Source: Actinomycetes bacterium (GTDB lineage: Bacteria; Actinomycetota; Actinomycetes; Mycobacteriales; Cryptosporangiaceae). Taken from it: a stretch of 33,312 nt of DNA. Positions 24,403 to 32,357 of the stretch are shown here, in pieces. The stretch covers positions 1 to 33,312 of the forward strand of contig JAOPVE010000194.1 of NCBI GenBank assembly GCA_025963185.1, read 5' to 3'. Position 1 is the first letter of the stretch. Each line of letters begins with the position of its first letter. The notes under the pieces were generated by a model, which saw only the letters and a program-made list of their open reading frames with translations, was not told the DNA's origin and did no database searches. A program made the position numbers and the translations under genes.

Positions 24403-26004
24403 ATGTCCTCGAGCGAGATGACCTCGCCGGCTGACCTCCGGGCGGCCCCGCGCCTCGCGTGGCGGCCGCTGCAGAGGTCCACCCGCGTCGCCATCATCTG
24501 TGCACTGCTCGCGACGCTCTCGTACCAGATCTTCCTGCTCGACCCGAAGTACCGCGGCCCGACCTGGCTGTGGCTCGCCATGCTGCTCGCCGAGGGACTC
24601 ACCGCGTTCCACGCGTTAGGCACCTGGTGGACCATCCTGGCCCACGACGACCGCCCCGAACCGGTCAACGTCACCGTGTGGCGCAACCAGCTCCGCGCGG
24701 GCCAGCCGGTGCCCGCGATCGACGTGTTCGTCACGGCGTGCGGGGAGCCCCTGCCGGTCGTGCTCGCCACCCTCCGCGCGGCCCGGGACATGACCCTCGC
24801 GCACCGCACCTGGGTACTCGACGACGGCCGCGACGACCGGCTCGAACGGCTCTGCGCGGCCGAGGACGTCGGCTACCTGCGCCGCGACGGCCGATCCGGG
24901 GCCAAGGCCGGCAACGTCAACGCCGCGCTCGCCCGGACCGGCGGCGAGTACGTCGTGATCTTCGACGCCGACCACGTCCCCGAGCCGGAATTCCTGCTCG
25001 AGGTGCTCCCGCACTTCCAGGACCCGGACGTGGCGTTCGTCCAGTCGCCCCAGCACTACACGAACCGCGTCAACCTGATCTCCGCGGGCGCCGCCGAGTC
25101 CCAGCGCATCTTCTACGAGCTCGTCTGCCCGGGGAAGAACCACTTCAACGCCGCGTTCTGCGTCGGCACCAACGTGATGTTCCGCAGGTCGGCGCTGACG
25201 TCGATCGGCGGGCTGGCGGTGGGCAGCAACTCCGAGGACATCTGGACCTCCCTCGAACTGCACCGGCGCGGGTGGCGGTCGGTGTACATCCCGCAGGTGC
25301 TCGCGCGTGGGCTCGCCCCCGAGGACGTCCGTCCCTACTTCAAGCAGCAGCGCCGCTGGGCCTGCGGCGGGTTCGAGGTGCTGTTCCGCGGCGGGCTGTT
25401 CCGCCGCGGCGCGCTGACCCTCGACCAGCGCCTCCAGTACCTGTTCACCGGCACCCACTATCTGCTGTCCGCGGCGATGCTCACCTTCATGTGCCTGCCC
25501 GCGGCATACCTGCTGTTCGGGCTCAGCCCCATCAAGGCCGACGGCTGGACCTGGGCGACGCACTACCTGCCGTTCTACGTGCTCACGCTGCTCGTCACCT
25601 GGCTCCAGTCGGGCGGATTCCGGCCCGCGGCCATCGTGGCCAGCATCGGGGCCGCACCGGTCCACCTGTCCGCGCTGGTCCGCACTCTGATCCGGCGCAC
25701 GGGGACCTGGCAGGCCACCAACAAGGCCGGCGGGTCCGCCCGCTCGCTGTGGCCGGTCATGCCCCACATCGGCCTGCTCACGATGAACGTCGTGGCGATC
25801 GCCGTGGGGGTGGCCGTGATCGCCGACCCGCCGCCCACCTGGCTGTCCGTGGGCTGGGCGTCGATGCACGTGCTGATCCTCGGCCGGATCGTCGTCGAAG
25901 CGTGCCTGGGCAGCGGCCGGACCACGGAGTCGCCGGCGCCCGCCGCCCTGATCCCGTCGCCCCGCACCGCACCCGTTCTTGAACCGGCCGGAGGCCTGCA
26001 GTGA
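24403..26004 (+). CDS. Processive GT2 beta-glucan synthase (cellulose/curdlan synthase-like)
   Basis: A 533-residue membrane glycosyltransferase. Two N-terminal membrane helices (~28-45 and ~55-78) precede the GT-A domain. The processive-synthase residues are all present: VLDDG (Asp140/141), FDADH (Asp188, Asp190), SNSEDIW (Asp279, the TED-type base) and QQRRW (315-319). C-terminal helices lie at about 345-372, 386-402, 410-425, 455-473 and 482-500. There is no PilZ domain, unlike bacterial cellulose synthases. It should polymerise a UDP-sugar, probably UDP-glucose, and extrude the chain through its own channel. The GH81 partner suggests beta-1,3 linkages, as in curdlan synthases; the MFP partner recalls mixed-linkage synthase BgsA. 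Codon 72 is TTA. Its stop overlaps the next start (GTGA). Confidence 0.88.
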   Translation: MSSSEMTSPADLRAAPRLAWRPLQRSTRVAIICALLATLSYQIFLLDPKYRGPTWLWLAMLLAEGLTAFHALGTWWTILAHDDRPEPVNVTVWRNQLRAGQPVPAIDVFVTACGEPLPVVLATLRAARDMTLAHRTWVLDDGRDDRLERLCAAEDVGYLRRDGRSGAKAGNVNAALARTGGEYVVIFDADHVPEPEFLLEVLPHFQDPDVAFVQSPQHYTNRVNLISAGAAESQRIFYELVCPGKNHFNAAFCVGTNVMFRRSALTSIGGLAVGSNSEDIWTSLELHRRGWRSVYIPQVLARGLAPEDVRPYFKQQRRWACGGFEVLFRGGLFRRGALTLDQRLQYLFTGTHYLLSAAMLTFMCLPAAYLLFGLSPIKADGWTWATHYLPFYVLTLLVTWLQSGGFRPAAIVASIGAAPVHLSALVRTLIRRTGTWQATNKAGGSARSLWPVMPHIGLLTMNVVAIAVGVAVIADPPPTWLSVGWASMHVLILGRIVVEACLGSGRTTESPAPAALIPSPRTAPVLEPAGGLQ

Positions 26005-26744
26005 CCACCCAGCACACGACCCCGATGACCTTCGAGGAACCCGATACCGGCGAATCACCGCGGGGCAGGACCCGGCGGCGCGGGCCGGCGATCGGAGCGT
26101 GGCTGTTCGCCCTGCTGCTGATCGGCGCGGCGACCGCCGGCGGGACGTACCTGGCCCGCGATCGCATGCAGGCCGCCACCCGCGTCGACCTCGGCCGCGC
26201 GGTCCTCACGGCCGCTCCCATCACCGTCGGATCGCCCGACTCGGCCGTCGTCACCTCGATCGCGGTCGCCCCTCAGCAGTCGGTCCAGGCTGGACAGGAG
26301 ATCGCCCGGCTCACGCTGACGGATCCGCGGAACGGGCGCCCGGCGATCCAGGTGCTGCGGGCTCCCGCCGGGGGGACCGTCGTCACGGTGGATCGGCCCG
26401 CCGGGAGCGTGATCCGGCCGGGCGATCCGGTGGCCACGCTCTACGATCCGCGCACGCTCACCTTCGAGGTGGCCGTGCCCGCCAGCACGCTGCACACCCT
26501 GCGGCTCGGGATGGTCGTCACGATCACGGGCAGCGGCGTGGGCGCGCCGATCCACGCCACGGTCGACCACGTCGTGCCGCGGGTGGGCACCGACGCCCAG
26601 ACCAGCCCGGACGTGCTCACCGTCGTGCTGGTTCCCCAGCAGGGCGCGGACGCCGGCCGGTTCGTTCCCGGCCTGCCGTTCCAGGCCACCGTCGACACGA
26701 AGACCGCCGGCGGCGCGCCGTCGGTCGTGGACACCGGGCGGTGA
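26001..26744 (+). CDS. HlyD-like membrane-fusion protein, exopolysaccharide export partner
   Basis: A 247-residue single-pass protein. A cytoplasmic Arg-rich N-terminus leads to one membrane helix (~31-52, IGAWLFALLLIGAATAGGTY), then an external domain. That domain shows the split lipoyl/barrel pattern of HlyD-family adaptors: VTSIAVAPQQSVQAGQEIAR (about 83-102), VLRAPAGGTVVTVDRPAGSV (about 118-137), VRPGDPVATLYDP-like strand and a beta-barrel with VVTITGSGVGAPIHATV. The long coiled-coil hairpin of efflux MFPs is missing, as in polysaccharide partners such as Alg44 and BgsB. It begins at GTG 26001 overlapping the GT2 stop and ends overlapping the GH81 start, so it is translationally coupled to both. 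It probably guides or protects the emerging glucan at the membrane. Confidence 0.8.
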   Translation: MTTQHTTPMTFEEPDTGESPRGRTRRRGPAIGAWLFALLLIGAATAGGTYLARDRMQAATRVDLGRAVLTAAPITVGSPDSAVVTSIAVAPQQSVQAGQEIARLTLTDPRNGRPAIQVLRAPAGGTVVTVDRPAGSVIRPGDPVATLYDPRTLTFEVAVPASTLHTLRLGMVVTITGSGVGAPIHATVDHVVPRVGTDAQTSPDVLTVVLVPQQGADAGRFVPGLPFQATVDTKTAGGAPSVVDTGR

Positions 26745-29059
26745 GCGGACACCGGCGCCGGCTTTCCGGGGCGGCCGTGGCGACTGCCACGGCCGTCCTG
26801 GGGGCCGCAGCGCTCCTGCTCTGCGGCTCGTGTACCACCGGTGCCGGGCCGCCGGCCGGGCGATCCGCTGACGGCCTGAAAACGGACGGCCCGGAAACGG
26901 CTGGCCTGACAACGGAGGCCAGCGCGGACATCCGCGCTGGCCTGCGGGCCAAGGCCGGGACGATCGCGCCCAGCCTCCCGGCCGCCGCCCGCCCGGCCCA
27001 GAAACCCGTCCAGGCGGGACCGGGCCTCACCGGCAGGGCGCTGCCGACGAACCAGTGGTGGACCTCGGCGCTCACCGGTCCGCTCAGTCAGCCGATGTGG
27101 ACCCACCCGGTCGCCGCGAAGGCCGACAAGGCGGGACTCCAGTTCAGCGCCGCCGAGCCCACCGCGTCGGCGAACTCGGTCGTCACACCCTTCACCCCCG
27201 CGGTGACCGCCGGCGAGGGCCTGACCTCGTTGCGGGTCACCGGCTACGGGGCGTTACACGTGCGGCTGAGCGCGGGACTGCGCGGCGGCGGCTCGGTCGA
27301 GACGACCCTGGTGCAGGGCAGCCCGATCCTCAGCCTGCGGTTCCGCGGAGCGGCGCCCGTGCTGCGGCTCAACGGGCCGAGCAACCCCGGCGGGACGGAC
27401 GCGCGGATCCTGCGGATCGAGGCCGTCGGCCAGACCTGGGACGCCGTCACCGTGGACCGCGGCTCGGCGTGGACCCGCCACGGTGATCTCGCGACGGCCT
27501 CGGGCACATCGGGGCTGATCGCACTCGCCCCCGTACCTCAGGGCGTGGACCAGGCTCGGTGGCGCGCCGCCCTGCTGCGCACCGCGGGTGACCCCGTCGT
27601 CGACACCACCGCGAGCGTGACCTACGACCACGGCACGGTGACCCAGACTCTGCGGGCCCGCCGCGCGTCCGGCGGACCCGGCGTGTGGGCGCTCCTGCCG
27701 CACCAGCGGGACGGGCTCGACCCGGCCGGGGTGACGCGGCTGGCCGGCGGCTACGGCGACGCGCGTGGCCCGTTGTCCCTGGTGGAGGCCGAGGTGGTCC
27801 GGGTGCGGGTGCCGATGCCGGGGCTGCTTCCCGGCGTGCCCGCGCTCGCGCTGCCGCCCGCGGCGGCCGCCGCGGTGCGGACGGACGTCGCCGCCGACCT
27901 CGCCGCGCCGCCCGGAGCCGGGGGCAGTTACTTCGGCCTCAAGGAACTCGGCCGGCTGGCGGTCGTCGCCGAAGTGGCGAACCGGGTGGGCGCGCACTCC
28001 GACCAGGCCAAGGCTCTCGCCAGGCTCCGCCCGCAGCTCACCGACTGGCTCAGCTACAGCGGACCGGCCGACGGCCGCTACTTCGGCTACGACAGCACCT
28101 GGGGCGGACTGATCGCCTACCCGGCCGAGTTCGGCAGCGCGGACTACAACGACCACCACTTCCAGTACGGCTATCTCGTCTACGCCGCGGCGGTCCTGGC
28201 CGAGTCGGACCCGTCGTTCGCCCGGGACTACGGCGACGCGGTCGACCTGATAGTCCGGGACTTCGCGGGCTCGGGCACCGGGATCGGCGGCGCCGGCCTG
28301 CCGCCGTTCCGGTCCTTCAACGCCTACCAGGGCCACTCGGCGGCCTCCGGGTTCGCGCCGTTCGCCGACGGCAACAACCAGGAGTCCTCCAGCGAGGCCG
28401 TGCACGCGTGGGAGGCCGTGACGCGCTGGGGGCTGGTCCGCGGCAAGGCGGACCTGGTGACCTTCGGCGTCACCCACTACGCCCTGGAAGCGGCGGCGGC
28501 CCGGCGGTACTGGCTCGGCGAGACCGGCGCCCGCCCGGCCGGGTACCGGCACCGGACCACCGGGATCGTGTTCGACGCGAAGTACGACTACGCCACGTTC
28601 TTCGACGCCAAGCCCGAGGCCGTCGTGGGGATCCAGTTGCTGCCGCTCACGTTCGGCTCGCTCTACCGCGGCGATCCGGGTGCCGCGGCGGAGCGGTCCG
28701 CCGAACTTCGGGCCGCCGCCGGTGGCCCGCCCCGGTCGTGGGGTGACCTGTTCGCCGCGGATCTGGCGCTCGCCGATCCGGGGGCGGCCCGGCGGCTCCT
28801 CACGGACTCGCTGCCGCGGGAGCCGAGCACCAGCCGCGCGCTGGTCCGGTACTGGATCGAGGTCCTCGCCGCATACGGGCCACCGCGGACCGGCGTGACC
28901 GCGGACGCCCCGTTCGGGCTCGCCTTCGGCCGGGGCAGCACCACCACGCTCGCCGTCGTCAACCCGACCGGCAAGGACGTCACGGTGACCTTCGGCGGCG
29001 CCGGGCGGGATCCGGTCGCGGTGACCGCCGGGCCGCGCCGGTCCGTGGTCCGCCGCTGA
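26741..29059 (+). CDS. GH81 endo-beta-1,3-glucanase, exported
   Basis: A 772-residue protein from GTG 26741, in a GTGA overlap with the upstream gene; a longer in-frame extension upstream is rejected because it would overlap the whole HlyD-like gene. A hydrophobic export signal (~10-31) ends at LLLCGSC, possibly a lipoprotein site though the lipobox is atypical. GH81 hallmarks are LPTNQWWTS (101-109), GYDSTWGGLIAYPAEFGSAD (449-468), YNDHHFQYGY with Asp471, SFNAYQGHS, and NNQESSSEA with Glu548 and Glu552. The last agree with the conserved acid and base positions of the family. It cuts beta-1,3-glucan chains. As BcsZ-type cellulases accompany cellulose synthases, it may trim or release the operon's product. 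Codon 172 is TTA. Confidence 0.92.
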   Translation: MSGHRRRLSGAAVATATAVLGAAALLLCGSCTTGAGPPAGRSADGLKTDGPETAGLTTEASADIRAGLRAKAGTIAPSLPAAARPAQKPVQAGPGLTGRALPTNQWWTSALTGPLSQPMWTHPVAAKADKAGLQFSAAEPTASANSVVTPFTPAVTAGEGLTSLRVTGYGALHVRLSAGLRGGGSVETTLVQGSPILSLRFRGAAPVLRLNGPSNPGGTDARILRIEAVGQTWDAVTVDRGSAWTRHGDLATASGTSGLIALAPVPQGVDQARWRAALLRTAGDPVVDTTASVTYDHGTVTQTLRARRASGGPGVWALLPHQRDGLDPAGVTRLAGGYGDARGPLSLVEAEVVRVRVPMPGLLPGVPALALPPAAAAAVRTDVAADLAAPPGAGGSYFGLKELGRLAVVAEVANRVGAHSDQAKALARLRPQLTDWLSYSGPADGRYFGYDSTWGGLIAYPAEFGSADYNDHHFQYGYLVYAAAVLAESDPSFARDYGDAVDLIVRDFAGSGTGIGGAGLPPFRSFNAYQGHSAASGFAPFADGNNQESSSEAVHAWEAVTRWGLVRGKADLVTFGVTHYALEAAAARRYWLGETGARPAGYRHRTTGIVFDAKYDYATFFDAKPEAVVGIQLLPLTFGSLYRGDPGAAAERSAELRAAAGGPPRSWGDLFAADLALADPGAARRLLTDSLPREPSTSRALVRYWIEVLAAYGPPRTGVTADAPFGLAFGRGSTTTLAVVNPTGKDVTVTFGGAGRDPVAVTAGPRRSVVRR

Positions 29060-29066
29060 CCAGGGT

Positions 29067-29091
29067 GGCCGGGCTCTCGCTGGGCCCGGCC
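29067..29091 (+). terminator. Operon-end hairpin
   Basis: GGCCGGGC (29067-29074) and GCCCGGCC (29084-29091) form an 8-bp stem with a 9-base loop, seven bases after the GH81 stop. It marks the probable end of the glucan operon. Confidence 0.7.
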
Positions 29092-29158
29092 GCCAGAGGG
29101 TTATGTGTGCACTTGTCAGCTTCGGAGTAGTCGGCGCTGGAATGGGAAAAGGGCGCCT

Positions 29159-29416
29159 ATGGCGAAATGGGAGATTCAGGTATCGATGGACGCGCGGCCG
29201 CAGGTCCTGAGCCTCAACGCGCACTCCGCTCGTGCCGCGCTGGCCCAGCTTGAGCGGCATCGGGCCGCCGCGGCACACAACCCCGGACTGCAGTTCACCT
29301 ACGACACCCCCGACGGTGCCCGGGTGACGATCCGCTGGGGCCGGGCCAGGAACGTCGCCATCGGCGAGGTCACCACGGGCGGCCCCGCACCCGGCAGGCT
29401 GGCTCCGGCCGGCTGA
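29159..29416 (+). CDS. Small protein of unknown function
   Basis: An 85-residue product. ATG 29159 is preferred because AAAAGGG lies about six bases upstream and the sequence from there (MAKWEIQVSMDARPQVLSLN) is protein-like; the 18 codons of the extended frame upstream are not. The predicted order is strand (WEIQVSMD), helix (AHSARAALAQLERHRAAA) and three strands (LQFTYDTPDG, ARVTIRWGRAR, VAIGEV). No signal peptide is visible and I do not recognise a family. It has its own upstream gap after the glucan-operon terminator and is followed by hairpin copy D, so it is probably monocistronic. Confidence 0.6.
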   Translation: MAKWEIQVSMDARPQVLSLNAHSARAALAQLERHRAAAAHNPGLQFTYDTPDGARVTIRWGRARNVAIGEVTTGGPAPGRLAPAG

Positions 29417-29442
29417 CCTGTCCGCCCCCGCCCGTCCCACAC

Positions 29443-29498
29443 CGCGAAGTGCGGCAACCGTGGCCGGTCATGACCGGCCGCAGTTGCCGCGCTTCGCG
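29443..29498. terminator. Hairpin terminator, dispersed-repeat copy D
   Basis: Two 28-base arms (29443-29470 and 29471-29498) pair with three mismatches and no loop. The left arm has GAAGTGCGGCAACCG and the right CAGTTGCCGCGCTTC. The mismatches fall at the same relative positions as in copy A, so both descend from one asymmetric element; the T/C change in GCGGTAAC is compensated on the other arm. It follows the 29159-29416 gene. Confidence 0.75.
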
Positions 29499-29636
29499 AA
29501 AAGGGCTGCTGGGGATCGCGGTGAAGGCGATCGATTGTCGCTTCCCTGCGCTGCGGCGGTGCGTGTTTGAGCGTTTACTTCGTTAGGCCGGGTTCGCGCG
29601 GCTGATGCGGCACCGGAGGACCGGGACACGGGGGGC

Positions 29637-32282
29637 GTGATGGTCGCGCTGGTGGTCGAGGCATTGTTCGTCGCGGTGTTCGTGCGGGCGCTGATCAGCT
29701 ACGCCCGCACGAGGGACCACGTCCAGCGCGACGTGATGCTCGTGTTCTCCGCCGTGGCCGCCCTGCTCGTCGTGGGGGTGGCCCGGCAGTTGCTCGGCGA
29801 GCCGCCGCGGCTGGTGGGGGCGCTGGCCTCGGCGTGGCTGCTCGGCCAGCCGTTCTGGACGCTCCGCGTCGCCTCCCGGCTGCGGCCGGTACCCCGGTGG
29901 GTGCTGTGGGCGGCCGCGGCGGGCTGGGCCGGGACCGCGGCCCCAGTGTTTCTCGCCGGGCAGGTACTGCCCACCGCGCTGATCCTGGCCGCGGTCGTGG
30001 CATTCGTCGCGAGCGAGGCGGCCGCCGCCGTGTACCTCGGGGCCGAGGCGCGCCGCCGCACCGGTTCCTCGCGCAAGCGGCTGTGGCTCGCCGCGGCGGG
30101 CACGGGGCTGTTCGCCGCCGCGATCGTCGTGGTCGGCGCCGGATCGGCGGTCGCGGGTCACGGCCAGCTCGCCGGCGCGGTGTCCCAGGGACTGGCCCTG
30201 CTCTCGGCCGTGGGATACCTGCTCGCGTTCATGCCGCCAGAGGCGCTGCGGCAGACGTGGTCCGGGCGCGCGGCCTACGCGCTGATCACCGAACTGCTGG
30301 CCGGGCCGCCGGGGGAGTCCCCCGAGGCGATCTGGCGGCGGTATGCGACGAGCGTCCGGCTGGCCACCGCCGCGGACGCCGTCGTCGTGCTGGTGCCCGG
30401 CGCGGACGGCGTGCTCGTGCAGGGCAGCTGCCGCGGCCGGGACTGCGGACTCGACGGACTGGAACCCACCGGGATCGGCGCGCTGCTGGCGGCGGTCGGC
30501 ACGATGGACGTGACCGCGCCGCGCCGGGGCCAGTCCGTCCCGCCGCTCGCCGCCGAGCTCGCAGCCCGCACCCGAGCGCGGTACGTCACCGGCGTACCGC
30601 TGCGCCCGGGCGTCACCCAGCCGGGCGGGCGCGGCGCGGACCCCGGCGCGCTGGTGTTGCTCAACCACCACCGCGGGCTGTTCGAGGACGACGACGCGGT
30701 GCTGCTCGGCGAGCTGGCCGTGCAGGCCGCGGTGCTGGCCGAGCAGGGCCGGGTCGCCGCGCACATGGCGGCCGCCGCCGAGGCCGCGAACTCGGCCAGC
30801 AAGGCCAAGAGCGAGTTCCTGGCCAACATGAGCCACGAGCTGCGGACCCCCCTCAACGCGATCATCGGGTTCAGCGAGCTGATGGGCGGCGAGGAAACCG
30901 ACGGGGAGAGCCGCTGGGTGCCCAACGAGTGGATCGAGCACATCCGCACCGGCGGCCGTCACCTGCTCGGGCTGATCAACGACGTACTGGACCTGTCCAA
31001 GGTCGAGGCCGGCCGGATCGAGCTGTTCCCCGAGCCGCTGCCGCTGCCGGACGTCATCGGGGACGCCGTCGCCACCCTGGGGCCGCTGATCCGCGCCCAC
31101 GAGCTTGAGCTGACCGTCGCGGTGCCGCCGCTGTCGGTATCCGCCGACCCGATCCGGTTCCGGCAGATCGTCGACAACCTGCTCTCCAACGCGATCAAGT
31201 TCACCCCCGAGGGCGGCCAGATCTTCATCGCCGCGCACCGCGACGGGGACCAGACGCACGTCTCGGTGACCGACACCGGTCCCGGCATCTCCCCAGCGGA
31301 CCAGGGCCGGGTGTTCACCGAGTTCACCCAGGTCGGTGACGTCGGCAAGCGCAGGAGCGGCACCGGACTCGGGCTGCCGCTGGCCCGCCGCCTCGCGCAG
31401 GCCCACGGCGGGGACATCGAGGTCGAGTCCGAGCCGGGCCACGGGACCCGGTTCACGATCACCCTTCCCACCGGCGACACCGCCCCCGCCTGCGAGCCGG
31501 ACACGGGCGCTCCCGCCGCCGTCCGGGCGGGGGGCGTGCTCGTGATCGAGGACGATCCGGCGGCCGCCGTGCTGCTCTCGACCCACCTCGAACGGGCCGG
31601 CTACCCCGTCACGGTCGCGGCGACCGGCGAGGAGGGGCTCGCCGCCGCACGCACCTGCCAGCCCGCGGTGATCCTGCTCGACCTGATCCTGCCCGGGATC
31701 GACGGGCGGCGGGTCCTGGCCCAGCTCAAGGACGATCCGTGGCTGCGGCAGATCCCGGTGGCGATCATCAGCGTGACCGACGAACGGGAGGTCGGGCTGG
31801 CCCTCGGCGCGGTCGACTACTTCGTGAAGCCCGTCAACCACGACTCGCTGCTGGCCTGGCTCGCCCACCACGGCTTCATCCCGCCGCTGTCCGACCGGAC
31901 CGCCAACGTGCTGGTCATCGACGACGATCCGGCGACGATCGCGGTGGTGAAGCAGACGCTGGCCCGGCAGGGGATCGGCGTGGCCGAGGCGGCCAACGGG
32001 CTCGACGGACTGCGGCTCGCCCGCGCGCACCCCTTCGACCTGATCATCTGTGACCTGCTCATGCCCGGCCTCGACGGCTACACGGTGATCGCGGCCCTGC
32101 ACGACGATCCGGCGACCGAACACACGCCGGTACTCGTCCTGACCGCCCAGGACCTCACCGCGGCGGACCGCAACCGGCTCGACGGCAAGACCCTCGCGAT
32201 CCTCAGTAAGGGCGGTACCGCGGTGAGCGATATCCACAACTGGGTGGAGCGCATCACCGAACTCACGACGGCCAGAACCTGA
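29637..32282 (+). CDS. Hybrid sensor histidine kinase with two receiver domains
   Basis: An 881-residue protein (start GTG 29637 or the adjacent ATG 29640). About six membrane helices span residues 1-200. A GAF-like region lies at ~215-370 (AIWRRYATSVRLATAADAVV; EDDDAVLLGELAVQAAVLAE), followed by a short coiled coil. The kinase core has the H-box FLANMSHELRTPLNAI (phospho-His400), N-box IVDNLLSNAIKF (Asn514, Asn518), DTGPG (Asp546) and GTGLGL (575-580). Receiver 1 (~634-745) has Glu638/Asp639, Asp682 and Lys731. Receiver 2 (~757-875) has Asp762/763, Asp806 and Lys858. No HPt or DNA-binding domain is fused, and no cognate regulator lies within the window, so the output is unknown. GAGCGTTTAC upstream recurs at 33052-33061, perhaps part of a promoter. 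Confidence 0.93.
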   Translation: MMVALVVEALFVAVFVRALISYARTRDHVQRDVMLVFSAVAALLVVGVARQLLGEPPRLVGALASAWLLGQPFWTLRVASRLRPVPRWVLWAAAAGWAGTAAPVFLAGQVLPTALILAAVVAFVASEAAAAVYLGAEARRRTGSSRKRLWLAAAGTGLFAAAIVVVGAGSAVAGHGQLAGAVSQGLALLSAVGYLLAFMPPEALRQTWSGRAAYALITELLAGPPGESPEAIWRRYATSVRLATAADAVVVLVPGADGVLVQGSCRGRDCGLDGLEPTGIGALLAAVGTMDVTAPRRGQSVPPLAAELAARTRARYVTGVPLRPGVTQPGGRGADPGALVLLNHHRGLFEDDDAVLLGELAVQAAVLAEQGRVAAHMAAAAEAANSASKAKSEFLANMSHELRTPLNAIIGFSELMGGEETDGESRWVPNEWIEHIRTGGRHLLGLINDVLDLSKVEAGRIELFPEPLPLPDVIGDAVATLGPLIRAHELELTVAVPPLSVSADPIRFRQIVDNLLSNAIKFTPEGGQIFIAAHRDGDQTHVSVTDTGPGISPADQGRVFTEFTQVGDVGKRRSGTGLGLPLARRLAQAHGGDIEVESEPGHGTRFTITLPTGDTAPACEPDTGAPAAVRAGGVLVIEDDPAAAVLLSTHLERAGYPVTVAATGEEGLAAARTCQPAVILLDLILPGIDGRRVLAQLKDDPWLRQIPVAIISVTDEREVGLALGAVDYFVKPVNHDSLLAWLAHHGFIPPLSDRTANVLVIDDDPATIAVVKQTLARQGIGVAEAANGLDGLRLARAHPFDLIICDLLMPGLDGYTVIAALHDDPATEHTPVLVLTAQDLTAADRNRLDGKTLAILSKGGTAVSDIHNWVERITELTTART

Positions 32283-32357
32283 CGGCACTACTGGCGGGCT
32301 CGGGCGGTCGCGCGCAGACTGGACAAGCCCGGCATCGCTACGTAGGTGAGGCCTCAG

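Noticed and set aside
25979-26740. Long in-frame extension upstream of the GH81 gene
   Set aside because: It would overlap the entire HlyD-like gene, is Arg/Pro/Gly-rich without protein character, and GTG 26741 has a normal signal peptide and a GTGA overlap.
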